Positions 55,291 to 64,000 of a stretch of DNA of 64,000 nucleotides are shown here, piece after piece; position 1 is the stretch's first letter; each line of letters opens with the position of its first letter. The stretch covers positions 2,316,896-2,380,895 of the forward strand of contig NZ_LPUF01000001.1 in assembly GCF_002072955.1 (NCBI RefSeq), written 5' to 3'. Both the position numbers and the translations under genes were made by a program. The notes beneath the pieces were generated by a model. That model saw only the letters and a program-made list of their open reading frames with translations, was not told the origin of the DNA and ran no database searches. This DNA is from Methyloprofundus sedimenti (GTDB taxonomy: Bacteria; Pseudomonadota; Gammaproteobacteria; Methylococcales; Methylomonadaceae).

Positions 55291-55513
55291 ATGGTCAAAC
55301 GCTATCGTAAGAAGATGGAAAATTTAAGAAAAGGATTAACTGAGTATGCATCCGGCGAAGCCAGAGAAAATGTGAGGACATTAATTGAAAAGACTAATTT
55401 AAACACCCAAGGCCAATCAAGAAGATCTATCTAGTGATCTTTATGAAGATTTGGCTGGAATACTTAAAATTACTACAGAGGATAAAACTATGAAAGACTG
55501 TTCAAGCCATTGA
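55291..55513 (+). pseudogene. Serine recombinase C-terminal relic
   Basis: The frame from 55291 reads MVKRYRKKMENLRKGLTEY, then EARENVRTLIEKTNL and stops. The neighbouring frame continues EDLSSDLYEDLAGILKITTE and stops at 55511. Together they match the end of large serine recombinases (LIERIVLxP ... ELxGDLAGIL). A one-base shift separates them. The catalytic N-terminal domain is missing. It lies just beyond the 3' end of the initiator tRNA gene. Confidence 0.6.
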
Positions 55514-55545
55514 TGCCCAACGGCAATAATGAAAAGTCTGATCAA

Positions 55546-55622
<77 letters not shown>

Positions 55623-55671
55623 ATTGATTTGTTCCATTATACTGAATATTTCAGGTCTGGCAAGTTTAATT

Positions 55672-56166
55672 TTAAATTAAATTGATTATGACTAAACCAA
55701 GCCCGGCAATCAGGCCTGCAATGACATCATCTAGCATAATACCAAAGCCACCCGATATTTTTTGATCTATCCATTTTATCGGCCAGGGTTTAAAAATATC
55801 AAATATCCTGAACAATACAAATCCCAATATTAGATTTTGCCAGCTAAAAGCAACAAACCACATGGTAATTAAATAACCAGCAATTTCATCCCAGACTATT
55901 CCTCCAAAATCATGCTCTCCTAATTTGTCTGCCGCAACACCACAAATCCAGATACCTGCAACTGAACTCAATAAAGTAACAACACTATATAACCAAATAT
56001 TTGTCTGTATTAAAGCTATATAAATAGGCACAGCCGCTAAAGTACCAAAGGTTCCAGGAGCCTTTTTTGCCAGGCCTGAGCCAAAGCCAAAGGCCAGACA
56101 TAAAACAGGGTCTAATAATATTTCCCGTGCGCTTATTTGATTTTTTCCTGCTTTAGTCAAAAACAT
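55672..56166 (-). CDS. pgpA: Phosphatidylglycerophosphatase A
   Basis: This 164-residue inner-membrane enzyme removes the phosphate from phosphatidylglycerol phosphate. LAFGFGSGLAKKAPGTFGTLAAVP and GGIVWDEIAGYLITM are the family signatures, with RIFDIFKPWPIKWIDQK and GGFGIMLDDVIAGL following. Several hydrophobic segments match PgpA. It starts eight bases after thiL, as in many proteobacteria (thiL-pgpA). Confidence 0.94.
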   Translation of the reverse strand: MFLTKAGKNQISAREILLDPVLCLAFGFGSGLAKKAPGTFGTLAAVPIYIALIQTNIWLYSVVTLLSSVAGIWICGVAADKLGEHDFGGIVWDEIAGYLITMWFVAFSWQNLILGFVLFRIFDIFKPWPIKWIDQKISGGFGIMLDDVIAGLIAGLGLVIINLI

Positions 56167-56174
56167 TATTTTTC

Positions 56175-57110
56175 TTACGTATTAAAGTGCTCGAAGCCAC
56201 TTTTATTAAAAATTGAGGTTTCTCCATTTTGCATGATGCGTAGCCCCTGCTCTTCTTCAATAATACCTATACAGGTACAGGAGATATTTAATCTCCTGAC
56301 ATTTTCAGTATTTATGGTAAAACATAATTCATAATCGTCACCCGCGATCAATGGCATCTGCCAATCGTCCGTTTTCTGTATATAGCTTGTTACCGCTTCT
56401 GACATGGGTATTTGCGCATAATCAAGCTTGGCTCCGACCCCACTATTATTCAGAATATGTCCCAGATCAGCAGCAAGTCCATCTGAAATATCAATACAGG
56501 CATTTGCTAAAGAACGTAGTGCCAAGCCTTCTTTAATACGCGGTTCAGGCTTGTTAAATCGTTGTAAAACCTGCTGAACATCCGCCCCCCTAAAACCCTG
56601 TTTGATTTTTAAGCCCAAACCAGCGTCACCAATACAACCCGTCACATAAATCAAATCACCCACTTTTGCAGCTGAGCGTTTTAATGCCTGGTTATTTGGC
56701 ACCAGGCCCATTGCCTGAATACTTAAAGTTAAAGGTCCTGAAGTAGTATCTCCGCCGATTAAATCAAGCTGATATTTATCAGCTAAGGCAAACAAGCCAT
56801 TAGCAAATGCCTTTAGCCAGTCTGCATCGACTTTTGGCATAGTCAGAGCTAAAGTAATTGCAATAGGCTCAGCCCCCATACTGGCCAAATCACTTAAATT
56901 AACAGCCAATAATTTATGGCCTAATTGTTCAGGCAACACATCGGGGAAAAAATGCACATTCTCTACCATAGTATCGGTAGTAATCGCTAATTCATAGCCT
57001 TCAGGAATGGAAAGCAGTGCACAATCATCTCCGACAGATAGTCGGGTACTTTTACCTTGCGCAGGGCGGGTAAAGAACTGTTTGATCAAATTAAATTCTG
57101 TAAGTGCCAT
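56175..57110 (-). CDS. thiL: Thiamine-monophosphate kinase
   Basis: This 311-residue enzyme phosphorylates thiamine monophosphate to the active diphosphate. Motifs are TEFNLIKQFF at the start, SVGDDCALLSIPEGYELAITTDTMVENVHF, VNLSDLASMGAEPIAITLAL, GGDTTSGPLTLSIQ, CIDISDGLAADLGHIL and AGDDYELCFTI. An in-frame TTG at 57116 adds two residues; the ATG at 57110 matches the family start. It forms an operon with pgpA downstream and the DUF4124-like gene nine bases upstream. Confidence 0.95.
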   Translation of the reverse strand: MALTEFNLIKQFFTRPAQGKSTRLSVGDDCALLSIPEGYELAITTDTMVENVHFFPDVLPEQLGHKLLAVNLSDLASMGAEPIAITLALTMPKVDADWLKAFANGLFALADKYQLDLIGGDTTSGPLTLSIQAMGLVPNNQALKRSAAKVGDLIYVTGCIGDAGLGLKIKQGFRGADVQQVLQRFNKPEPRIKEGLALRSLANACIDISDGLAADLGHILNNSGVGAKLDYAQIPMSEAVTSYIQKTDDWQMPLIAGDDYELCFTINTENVRRLNISCTCIGIIEEEQGLRIMQNGETSIFNKSGFEHFNT

Positions 57111-57119
57111 ACGCAATGA

Positions 57120-57551
57120 TTACTGTACGTTTTGTAGCTTTTGTAATTCTTTATTATGTTCGTCTAATTGCTTTTGCATATCTGACAGCTTCGGATTGAC
57201 ATATTCAAATGTACTGGGAACATTAACCTGAGCGGGATTATGAACAGGCTTTTTGTCCTGCTCATCCGCTTCTTCTTTCTTAGCATCAGTCGGTTCAATT
57301 GAATTCTGTGCTTGTTCTGGTTTTTCTTCAGTTACAGCTGGCAAATCTTCTGGCATTGTTACTTTTTTCTCCTGCCTGTGTTTGAGTAACTGCTCTTCAT
57401 CAATATATTTACCGTTTATTAAATATTCCGCTTTTGCATGCTCTGGGCATGTTGCTGTTTGATAATAAACCTTACCATTTAACTCACATCGGGTAATCGC
57501 TGCAGCAGAGTTCATAAAGACCGAAAGCAAAAATATTAAAATAACGCGCAT
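57120..57551 (-). CDS. DUF4124-like secreted protein
   Basis: This 143-residue protein has a signal peptide (MRVILIFLLSVFMNSAAA). A short domain follows with ITRCELNGKVYYQTATCP, where two Cys flank a V-Y-Y/F-Q motif, resembling DUF4124. The rest is a charged Glu/Lys-rich linker and a C-terminal helix, SDMQKQLDEHNKELQKLQN. The family function is unknown. It is nine bases before thiL and is probably co-transcribed. Confidence 0.75.
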   Translation of the reverse strand: MRVILIFLLSVFMNSAAAITRCELNGKVYYQTATCPEHAKAEYLINGKYIDEEQLLKHRQEKKVTMPEDLPAVTEEKPEQAQNSIEPTDAKKEEADEQDKKPVHNPAQVNVPSTFEYVNPKLSDMQKQLDEHNKELQKLQNVQ

Positions 57552-57751
57552 ATAACCTCTTTACTCGCTTTAAACAGGGATGAAATTATAACGCTTATTA
57601 TCATCGCCTTGCATTATTACTCTCTACTGAATTAATTTTTTATTACCTATTTTGTGTTCGTGAACTGCTTATTGAATGTTTTTACTTCAACCTGTCATTT
57701 ATGCTATGCTTAAAAAACAACCCTGAATATATTAAGATGATCTTAATTTAA

Positions 57752-58120
57752 ATGACTCGCTACCGGCTTTCAGTTTCTCTGATACTCATAATGGTAATAA
57801 CACCCGTTACTTCAGCATTTGGCTATTGCCCGGACATGTTGATGATTATGCCCATACCTGGTCAGCAGACACACAATGTAATTGAAAATCAAACAGCGCC
57901 TTTTGCACACCATTCAGACAATAGCCGTACTCAAGACCAAACAAGTAACATCGTTAATCATGCTAATGAGCATTGTTACAATCATAGTTGTAGCGGCATT
58001 ACAACCTCCCCGTCAATGCTTATAGCTCATTTGAGCATAAATCTCCCGTTTCTTGATTTCCCTTCTATATCGCCTGATAGCATCCATTTAGCGCCTGGAA
58101 TAAAACCCCCCATACTCTGA
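57752..58120 (+). CDS. Small exported His/Cys-containing protein upstream of cusCBA
   Basis: This 122-residue protein has a signal peptide (LSVSLILIMVITPVTSAFG). The mature part includes FAHHSDNSR and a His/Cys cluster NHANEHCYNHSCSG, which could bind a metal. The position, 250 bases before a Cus-type operon, suggests a role in metal sensing or buffering, which is an inference from the neighbourhood. No family is recognised. The start has no strong ribosome site. Confidence 0.6.
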   Translation: MTRYRLSVSLILIMVITPVTSAFGYCPDMLMIMPIPGQQTHNVIENQTAPFAHHSDNSRTQDQTSNIVNHANEHCYNHSCSGITTSPSMLIAHLSINLPFLDFPSISPDSIHLAPGIKPPIL

Positions 58121-58371
58121 TTCCTCCACAAAAGCTTTAGTGTGTTTGTTATAAGCGCACTGACAGCGAATACTCTAAAGCATACTTTGATTATGCAGTT
58201 AGCTCATCCAATGTTGTAAAATCTCAATGAATACAGGCATTTAAAAACCTTCTCAAGATTTTATGAAAAACACCAAGCTCCCTATGGAATTCAGGCTTAT
58301 ATAGTGCTTTGATTCTTTCTGGATGTACAAACTGCATAATCAGAATCTATTCCCTTATGTGAGAAGAATTT

Positions 58372-59652
58372 ATGGTTTTACCCAAAATAGTAGCGAATTT
58401 TATTTTGTTACTGATTTTATCCAGCGTTGCTAACGCTGAACAGCCTGGCATTTTAACGCTGCAGACCGCTCTTAATATCGCTGTAATGGATAACCCCAGC
58501 CTGGCACAAATACAGATGCGCTCTAAAGCCATGGCAGCGATCCCATCGCAGCTAGGTAGTTTGCCAGATCCGGTAATCAGTTTTAACGCCCTAAATCTGC
58601 CTGTCGATAGCTTTGATCTCGCACAGGAAAATATGACGCAATTACAGGGCGGTATTTCTCAGGCTATTCCTTTTCCTGGCAAACTGGCATTACGTGAACA
58701 AGCCGCCACCTACCAGGCCGAAGCCGCTGTGCATGACGTTATAGAAGCACGCTGGCTTTTACTGCGGGATGTAAAAAAACTCTGGTGGACGCTTTTTTAT
58801 CTGGATCGATCACTGGATATTATCATTGCAAATCAGGATCTTTTACGTCAGTTTGTTAAAATTGCCCGTACCAAGTATGAAGTCGGTGAAGGCTTACAGC
58901 AGGACGTATTATTGGCACAACTGGAATTATCCAAGTTATTAGATAATGAACTCAGGCTAACCGGAGCAAAAAGTAAAACCCGCGCGCAATTAAATGCATT
59001 ACTCAATCGACCCGCTGATCAAAAAATCATACTGGCCAAAGAATTTTCAGGCACGCTCCCTACTCTACTTAAAGAGTCTGAATTGTTTCAACAAGCAGAA
59101 AACTCCCGGGCAATGCTGGCTTCCCAACGTGAAACGATCAACGCTGCACAATCACGTCTGGATCTGGCCAAAAAAGATTTCTATCCTGATTTTAAAGTAG
59201 GCGCATTTTATGGCGGCCGTAGCGATACGCTTTCCGGTCTGGAACGCTCTGATTTACTCACGCTAAAACTAAGCATGACTGTGCCAATTTTTGCCTCCAG
59301 TAAACAACAACGTGCAGTTGACCAACGTAGCAGCGAATTAATGCAACAACGCTATGCTTTGCAGGATCAGTGGAATCAAGTCCGTGCTGAAATTTCAACT
59401 GCCTATAGTGAATTTCAACAAACTAAAAATCAAGCTGTGTTATATAACAGCGGCATTATTCCACAAGCCAGGCAAACCGTCGCGTCAATGCTGGCCGGCT
59501 ATCAGGTTAACAAAGTCGACTTTTTAAATCTGGTGCGCAGCCAAATCACTTTGTATAACTATGAAACTCAATACTGGAAAGCTTTAACCCAGGCTAATCA
59601 AGCTCTAGCACAACTATCTGCTGTAGTCGGAAAGGAAGAAATTTATGAATAA
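58372..59652 (+). CDS. cusC: Outer-membrane efflux protein, CusC/TolC family
   Basis: This 426-residue protein has a signal sequence (VANFILLLILSSVANA) and two outer-membrane-factor repeats. LTLQTALNIAVMDNPSLAQIQMR and AIPFPGKLALREQAATYQAEAAV are typical, as are EGLQQDVLLAQLELSKLLDNEL, PDFKVGAFYGGRSDTLSGLERSDLLTLKLSMTVPIF and QVNKVDFLNLVRSQITLYNYE. It forms the outer-membrane tunnel of the tripartite pump with the next two genes. cusB starts inside its last eight bases. Confidence 0.9.
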   Translation: MVLPKIVANFILLLILSSVANAEQPGILTLQTALNIAVMDNPSLAQIQMRSKAMAAIPSQLGSLPDPVISFNALNLPVDSFDLAQENMTQLQGGISQAIPFPGKLALREQAATYQAEAAVHDVIEARWLLLRDVKKLWWTLFYLDRSLDIIIANQDLLRQFVKIARTKYEVGEGLQQDVLLAQLELSKLLDNELRLTGAKSKTRAQLNALLNRPADQKIILAKEFSGTLPTLLKESELFQQAENSRAMLASQRETINAAQSRLDLAKKDFYPDFKVGAFYGGRSDTLSGLERSDLLTLKLSMTVPIFASSKQQRAVDQRSSELMQQRYALQDQWNQVRAEISTAYSEFQQTKNQAVLYNSGIIPQARQTVASMLAGYQVNKVDFLNLVRSQITLYNYETQYWKALTQANQALAQLSAVVGKEEIYE

Positions 59653-61159
59653 GTCTACATGGATAACCGCCATTCTCATGTTAATTCTAGGTATCGGTAT
59701 AGGCTATTGGCTGAATGTTATTTTACAAGATACCCCTTATCCTTTAGGGCACAAAAATATGCCTACGGAGAGCAGCGATAACCCCAAACAACCTTTGTTT
59801 TATCGCAACCCGATGAATCCAGAAGTGACATCACCCATACCCAAAAAAGGCCCTATGGGTATGGATTATGTCCCTGTTTATGCCGACGAAAAGCAGCCCG
59901 AGCAACGCAAACTATTATTCTACCGTAGCCCTATGAACCCGGAGGTAACTTCCCCCGTTCCCGCTAAAGATGCCATGGGCATGGATTATGTGCCTGTCTA
60001 TGCGGATAACAATGGCACTGAAAGAGTACCTGTCGGCACGGTTACAATAGACCCAGTCACTGTACAAAATATTGGTGTCCGTACCGATATTGCTATCCGC
60101 GAAACCATCACACATACGGTACGTGCGGTCGGTCGAATAGCCTATGACGAAGAACACCTAGTCCGCCTGCACCCAAAAACTGAAGGCTGGATTGAAACCT
60201 TACGCATCGATAAAACCGGGCAATGGGTTAAAAAAAATGAAGACTTGCTGAGTATTTATTCACCGCAACTCGTGACCAGTCAACAAGAATACGTGCTCGC
60301 GTTGCGTAATCTTAAAGTCTTAGAACAAAGTCCTATTGAGGATATACGCCGCGGCGCGGAAGACTTAGTCAAGAGTTCTCGGGAACGTTTAAAATTACTT
60401 GATGTTCCTGCTCACCAAATGCACGACTTAACGCGTACCCAGAACATTAAAAAAAGTCTACATATTCATTCGCCGGCGGAAGGGATTATTATGAATATTG
60501 GCGCACGTGAAGGTCAATATGTCACCCCAGCCACCGAACTGTATATGATCGCTGACCTGTCTACTGTCTGGGTTTATGCCGATATTTACGAATATGAATT
60601 ACCCTGGGTCAAAGAAGGCGATTCAGTGGAAATGCGTTTAGCTGGCGTACCGGGACGAATATTTAAAGGCTTATTGGCTTATATTTACCCTTATGCCGAA
60701 CCCAAAACCCGCACCATCAAAGTGCGCCTGGCATTTGATAATTCAGAGTTGCTATTAAAGCCGGATATGTTCGCTGAAGTCACCATACTCGCTGGCAAAC
60801 AGGTCGATGCCATCACCATACCCAGTGAAGCAGTCATCCGTTCCGGCACCAGTAATCAGGTCTTTGTCATACGTGCACCAGGAAAATTTGAACCACGGCC
60901 GGTAACCTTAGGATTATCGTCCAACGGAAGAGTAGCGGTATTAAGTGGCATAAAAGCAGGTGAAGAAATTGTAACCTCCGCACAATTCCTGCTTGATTCA
61001 GAATCAAAACTACGAGAAGTGACAGCAAAAATGCTCGAGCCAAAAGCATCTAAGTCCACCATGAATATGCCCCCCCTAACTACTGAGCAGATGCCGAGCA
61101 GCATGAATCAAGAAAGCGAAACGCACAGCCCTCAGCATGGAGAGAAAATAAATGATTGA
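59645..61159 (+). CDS. cusB: RND efflux periplasmic adaptor, CusB type with two metal-binding domains
   Basis: This 504-residue membrane-fusion protein has one N-terminal membrane segment. Two tandem copies of the heavy-metal-binding domain lie at 52-80 and 92-120: FYRNPMNPEVTSPIPKKGPMGMDYVPVY and FYRSPMNPEVTSP ... AMGMDYVPVY. Most CusB proteins have one or none. The lipoyl, barrel and beta-barrel parts follow (GRIAYDEEHLVRLHPKTEGWIE, LHIHSPAEGIIMNIGAREGQYV, YAYIYPYAEPKTRTIKVRL). The Met-rich N- and C-termini fit Cu(I)/Ag(I). It overlaps cusC and cusA by eight bases each. Confidence 0.92.
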   Translation: MNKSTWITAILMLILGIGIGYWLNVILQDTPYPLGHKNMPTESSDNPKQPLFYRNPMNPEVTSPIPKKGPMGMDYVPVYADEKQPEQRKLLFYRSPMNPEVTSPVPAKDAMGMDYVPVYADNNGTERVPVGTVTIDPVTVQNIGVRTDIAIRETITHTVRAVGRIAYDEEHLVRLHPKTEGWIETLRIDKTGQWVKKNEDLLSIYSPQLVTSQQEYVLALRNLKVLEQSPIEDIRRGAEDLVKSSRERLKLLDVPAHQMHDLTRTQNIKKSLHIHSPAEGIIMNIGAREGQYVTPATELYMIADLSTVWVYADIYEYELPWVKEGDSVEMRLAGVPGRIFKGLLAYIYPYAEPKTRTIKVRLAFDNSELLLKPDMFAEVTILAGKQVDAITIPSEAVIRSGTSNQVFVIRAPGKFEPRPVTLGLSSNGRVAVLSGIKAGEEIVTSAQFLLDSESKLREVTAKMLEPKASKSTMNMPPLTTEQMPSSMNQESETHSPQHGEKIND

Positions 61160-64000
61160 GCGCCTGATTGAAAGTTCTTTAAAAGACAGGTTTATCGTTC
61201 TTCTCGCAGCCATTATTTTAGGTATAGGAGGTTTATGGTCATTTAAAAATATGCCTTTGGATGCGATACCTGATTTATCTGATGTTCAAGTCATCGTATT
61301 TACCAAATATCCCGGGCAGGCACCGCAAGTAGTTGAAGACCAGGTTACCTATCCGTTAACTACTGCAATGTTAGCCGTGCCAAAAGCCAAAGTAGTGCGC
61401 GGCTATTCGTTTTTTGGCCTGTCGTTTGTCTATATCATTTTTGAAGATGGCACCGATATGTACTGGGCCCGTTCGCGGGTGCTGGAATATTTAAATTATG
61501 CCAGCAACCGCTTACCACAAGGCGTCAACCCTGCTCTGGGTCCCGATGCGACAGGTGTCGGCTGGGTTTACGAATACGCACTGGTTGACAAAACCGGCAA
61601 ACACGATTTGGCGCAATTGCGCTCAATTCAGGACTGGTACTTGCGTTATCCGTTACAAACGGTGTCCGGCGTTGCCGAAGTCGCCTCAGTTGGAGGTTTC
61701 GTCAAACAATATCAGGTAGAAGTCGACCCGAATGCCCTGCTCGCTTATGGCATTCCACTTGCCAAAGTTAAAACAGCCATTCAGCGCTCAAATAATGATG
61801 TCGGAGGACGCTTGGTAGAAATGGCTGAAACTGAATATATGGTGCGTGGCCTGGGTTATCTACGTGGCATTGAAGACCTGAACAGCATACCGTTGGGGGT
61901 GAATGAAAACGGCACACCTATTCGCCTGCAAGATGTCGCTCATGTGCATATAGGACCTGAATTGCGTCGTGGTTTAGTGGAGTTAGATGGCGAAGGTGAG
62001 ACTGTTGGTGGTGTGATCATTATGCGCTTTGGTGAAAATGCAAAGTCAACTATTGCTGGCGTCAGAAAAAAACTCGATGAACTTAAACTAGGACTGCCAG
62101 AAGGAGTCGAAATCGTTACCGTTTATGACCGGGGCGATTTGATTGAACGCGCAGTCAATACATTAAAAGAAGCGTTAAGCCAAGAATTGATCATCGTCTG
62201 TCTTATGGTAGCTCTATTTTTGCTGCATTTACGCTCGGCTTTGGTCATTGTCATCACCTTACCTTTAGGCATTTTAATTGCCTTTATCGTGATGAAAATG
62301 CAAGGGCTGAATGCCAATATTATGTCACTGGGTGGTATAGCCATTGCCATCGGTGATATGGTTGATGGTGCTATTGTGATGGTCGAAAACGCACATAAGC
62401 ATTTGGCTGAGGCAGCCGAAAAGAAGAAATCTGAGCTAACTAAAGATGAGCGCTGGCAAGCTATTGCTAATGCATCAAAAGAAGTCGGTCCCGCGCTGTT
62501 TTTTTCCTTATTAGTGATCACTGTATCCTTTATCCCTATTTTTGCCATGCAAGCTCAGGAAGGTCGATTATTCGGGCCACTCGCTTATACAAAATCTTAC
62601 GCAATGGCTGCTGCGGCATTCCTGACCATCACAGTAGTACCGGTCTTAATGGGTTATTTTATTCGCGGAAAAATCATTCCCGAACACAAAAATCCGGTTA
62701 ACCGTGCGCTACATTTTGTTCACTCACCGCTATTAAAAATCGCTATGCGCTGGCGGCCTGTCACCTTAATACTTGCTATAGCCTTGCTAGTATCCACAGC
62801 GTATCCATTAAGCAAAATCGGCAGTGAATTTATGCCGCCCCTGGATGAAGGCGATATTCTGTATATGCCCAGCACTTTCCCCGGTATTTCCATCACCAAG
62901 GCTAAGGAGCTATTGCAGCAAACGGACAAGATCTTAAAAACCTTTCCCGAAGTGCAAAGTGTATTCGGCAAAGTGGGTCGTGCCGATACTGCCACTGACC
63001 CCGCACCGCTATCAATGACCGAAACCACTGTGCGCCTTAAACCCCGAGGAGAGTGGCCAAACCCAAAGAAAACCACGCCACAATTGATGTCGGAAATGGA
63101 TAAAGCCATTCATTTTCCCGGTGTTGCCAACGCCTGGACCATGCCCATTAAAACCCGTATTGACATGCTTTCCACCGGCATTAAAACACCGGTCGGTATT
63201 AAAGTATCCGGCCCTGATTTGAATGAATTGCAACGTTTATCCAAAGCCATTGAACAGGCGATGAAAACAATACCGGAAACCTTATCCGCTTTCGGTGATC
63301 GTGCGGTCGGTGGTTATTATCTGGATTTTGATATAAACCGCGAGGAAGCCGCGCGTTACGGGCTAACTACCGGTGACGTACAAGATGTGATTCAAAGCGC
63401 TATCGGCGGCATGAATATCACCGAAACCGTAGAAGGTTTAGAGCGTTATCCGGTCAATCTGCGCTACCCGCGTGAACTGCGCGATAATATGGAAAGTCTG
63501 AAACGCGTCTTGATTCCCACGCCCAGCGGTGCGCAAATCCCGCTAATTCTGGTCGCTGAACTGAACCTAAGACGAGGGCCGCCAGCCATTAAAAGTGAAA
63601 ACTCGCGGCCTAATGCCTGGATCTATGTCGACATTAAAACGTCTGACATTGGCGGTTTTGTCAGTCTGGCAAAAAAAGTCTTGGCCGAGCAAGTTACAAT
63701 ACCTAAAGGTTATACCGTCAGCTGGTCGGGGCAGTTCGAGTATATGCAAAGAGCCGCAGAGAGACTACGCACGGTCGTACCGTTAACGCTGCTGCTGATA
63801 TTTCTATTGTTATATTTCACTTTCCGCAATCTGGTCGAACCAGTCATCGTGATGCTAACCATTCCTTTTGGCTTAATTGGCGGTATCTGGACGATTTTCT
63901 GGTATGACTTTAACTTGTCCGTGGCTGTTTACGTGGGCTTTATTGCCCTGGCAGGAACCGCCGCCGAAACCGGCGTGATGGTACTGAATTTTATTGATAT
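61152..64000 (+). CDS. cusA: Heavy-metal RND transporter CusA, 3' end cut by window
   Basis: This is the first 949 or so residues of the inner-membrane pump of the tripartite system. It starts MIERLIESSLKDRFIVLL and has RND features PLDAIPDLSDVQVIV, YPGQAPQVVEDQVTYPL, the proton-relay aspartate in IAIGDMVDGAIVMVENAHK, and PPLDEGDILYMPSTFPGIS. The Met that binds metal in CusA (in RIDMLSTGIKTPVGIKVSG) is present, supporting Cu(I)/Ag(I) over Co/Zn. Residues to about 64000 cover up to the last but few membrane helices. Confidence 0.93.
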   Translation, partial: MIERLIESSLKDRFIVLLAAIILGIGGLWSFKNMPLDAIPDLSDVQVIVFTKYPGQAPQVVEDQVTYPLTTAMLAVPKAKVVRGYSFFGLSFVYIIFEDGTDMYWARSRVLEYLNYASNRLPQGVNPALGPDATGVGWVYEYALVDKTGKHDLAQLRSIQDWYLRYPLQTVSGVAEVASVGGFVKQYQVEVDPNALLAYGIPLAKVKTAIQRSNNDVGGRLVEMAETEYMVRGLGYLRGIEDLNSIPLGVNENGTPIRLQDVAHVHIGPELRRGLVELDGEGETVGGVIIMRFGENAKSTIAGVRKKLDELKLGLPEGVEIVTVYDRGDLIERAVNTLKEALSQELIIVCLMVALFLLHLRSALVIVITLPLGILIAFIVMKMQGLNANIMSLGGIAIAIGDMVDGAIVMVENAHKHLAEAAEKKKSELTKDERWQAIANASKEVGPALFFSLLVITVSFIPIFAMQAQEGRLFGPLAYTKSYAMAAAAFLTITVVPVLMGYFIRGKIIPEHKNPVNRALHFVHSPLLKIAMRWRPVTLILAIALLVSTAYPLSKIGSEFMPPLDEGDILYMPSTFPGISITKAKELLQQTDKILKTFPEVQSVFGKVGRADTATDPAPLSMTETTVRLKPRGEWPNPKKTTPQLMSEMDKAIHFPGVANAWTMPIKTRIDMLSTGIKTPVGIKVSGPDLNELQRLSKAIEQAMKTIPETLSAFGDRAVGGYYLDFDINREEAARYGLTTGDVQDVIQSAIGGMNITETVEGLERYPVNLRYPRELRDNMESLKRVLIPTPSGAQIPLILVAELNLRRGPPAIKSENSRPNAWIYVDIKTSDIGGFVSLAKKVLAEQVTIPKGYTVSWSGQFEYMQRAAERLRTVVPLTLLLIFLLLYFTFRNLVEPVIVMLTIPFGLIGGIWTIFWYDFNLSVAVYVGFIALAGTAAETGVMVLNFID

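Overview
The window is an AT-rich piece of a gammaproteobacterial chromosome. Gene content (Cus-type metal efflux, thiL-pgpA, serA/serB, an FtsK-type translocase, a c-type cytochrome peroxidase) fits an aerobic Gram-negative bacterium. A near full-length sterol delta-24 reductase homologue points towards a methanotroph of the Methylococcales, possibly a marine or symbiont-related lineage. This placement is inferred: no methane or methanol oxidation gene lies in the window. Insertion sequences, broken genes and relics are common.

Layout. 1-1.0 kb: the 5' part of a group II intron on the minus strand, running off the left edge. 1.2-4.6 kb: relics, a PAS-GGDEF-EAL protein and a structured repeat. 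4.9-9.1 kb: a phosphorylase-kinase alpha/beta-like protein followed by glucokinase. 9.2-12.3 kb: LplT-like transporter, transglutaminase-like protein and thioesterase. 12.6-15.2 kb: a Pit phosphate transporter split by a -1 frameshift, an mgtE relic and an exported protein. 15.3-18.3 kb: EEP phosphodiesterase, a SahH fragment, pcm and an alcohol dehydrogenase. 18.7-22.9 kb: ygfZ, ctaA and an acyltransferase/AMP-ligase fusion. 23.3-28.8 kb: alpha/beta hydrolase, HDOD-GAF-GGDEF protein, DHCR24-like sterol reductase, HdeD-like and DUF1488 proteins. 29.1-32.0 kb: an atypical MurE-like ligase, a METTL21-like methyltransferase and a cysteine-repeat secreted protein. 33.0-41.5 kb: serB, serA, a ClC protein without its gating glutamate, a TlpA-like thioredoxin, hemJ, ftsK and a di-haem peroxidase. 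41.7-42.8 kb: an IS30-family element. 43-50.6 kb: AEC permease, second transglutaminase, methyltransferases, HbpS/GlcG, rubredoxin-MBL fusion, DCC protein and a large lipoprotein. 50.95-53.14 kb: an IS1595-family element nested inside an IS4/IS701-like element, both with clean target duplications. 53.3-57.6 kb: LOG, a MIF homologue, ISAs1 and serine-recombinase relics, initiator tRNA, pgpA-thiL. 57.7-64 kb: a cusCBA-type operon, cut by the right edge.

How the genes work together. The PhK-like/glucokinase pair probably joins alpha-glucan breakdown to glucose phosphorylation. serA and serB are two of the three steps to serine. The LplT-like permease and the acyltransferase/AMP-ligase are the two halves of the lysophospholipid recycling system that E. 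coli encodes as adjacent lplT-aas. CusCBA is a tripartite envelope pump for Cu/Ag-type metals. Three genes stand out as unusually close to animal proteins: the PhK alpha/beta homologue, the DHCR24 homologue and the MIF homologue. Two separate poly-A heptamers sit exactly where a -1 shift would restore longer reading frames (Pit, and possibly the MurE-like protein). They are either programmed frameshift sites or errors/mutations in homopolymers.
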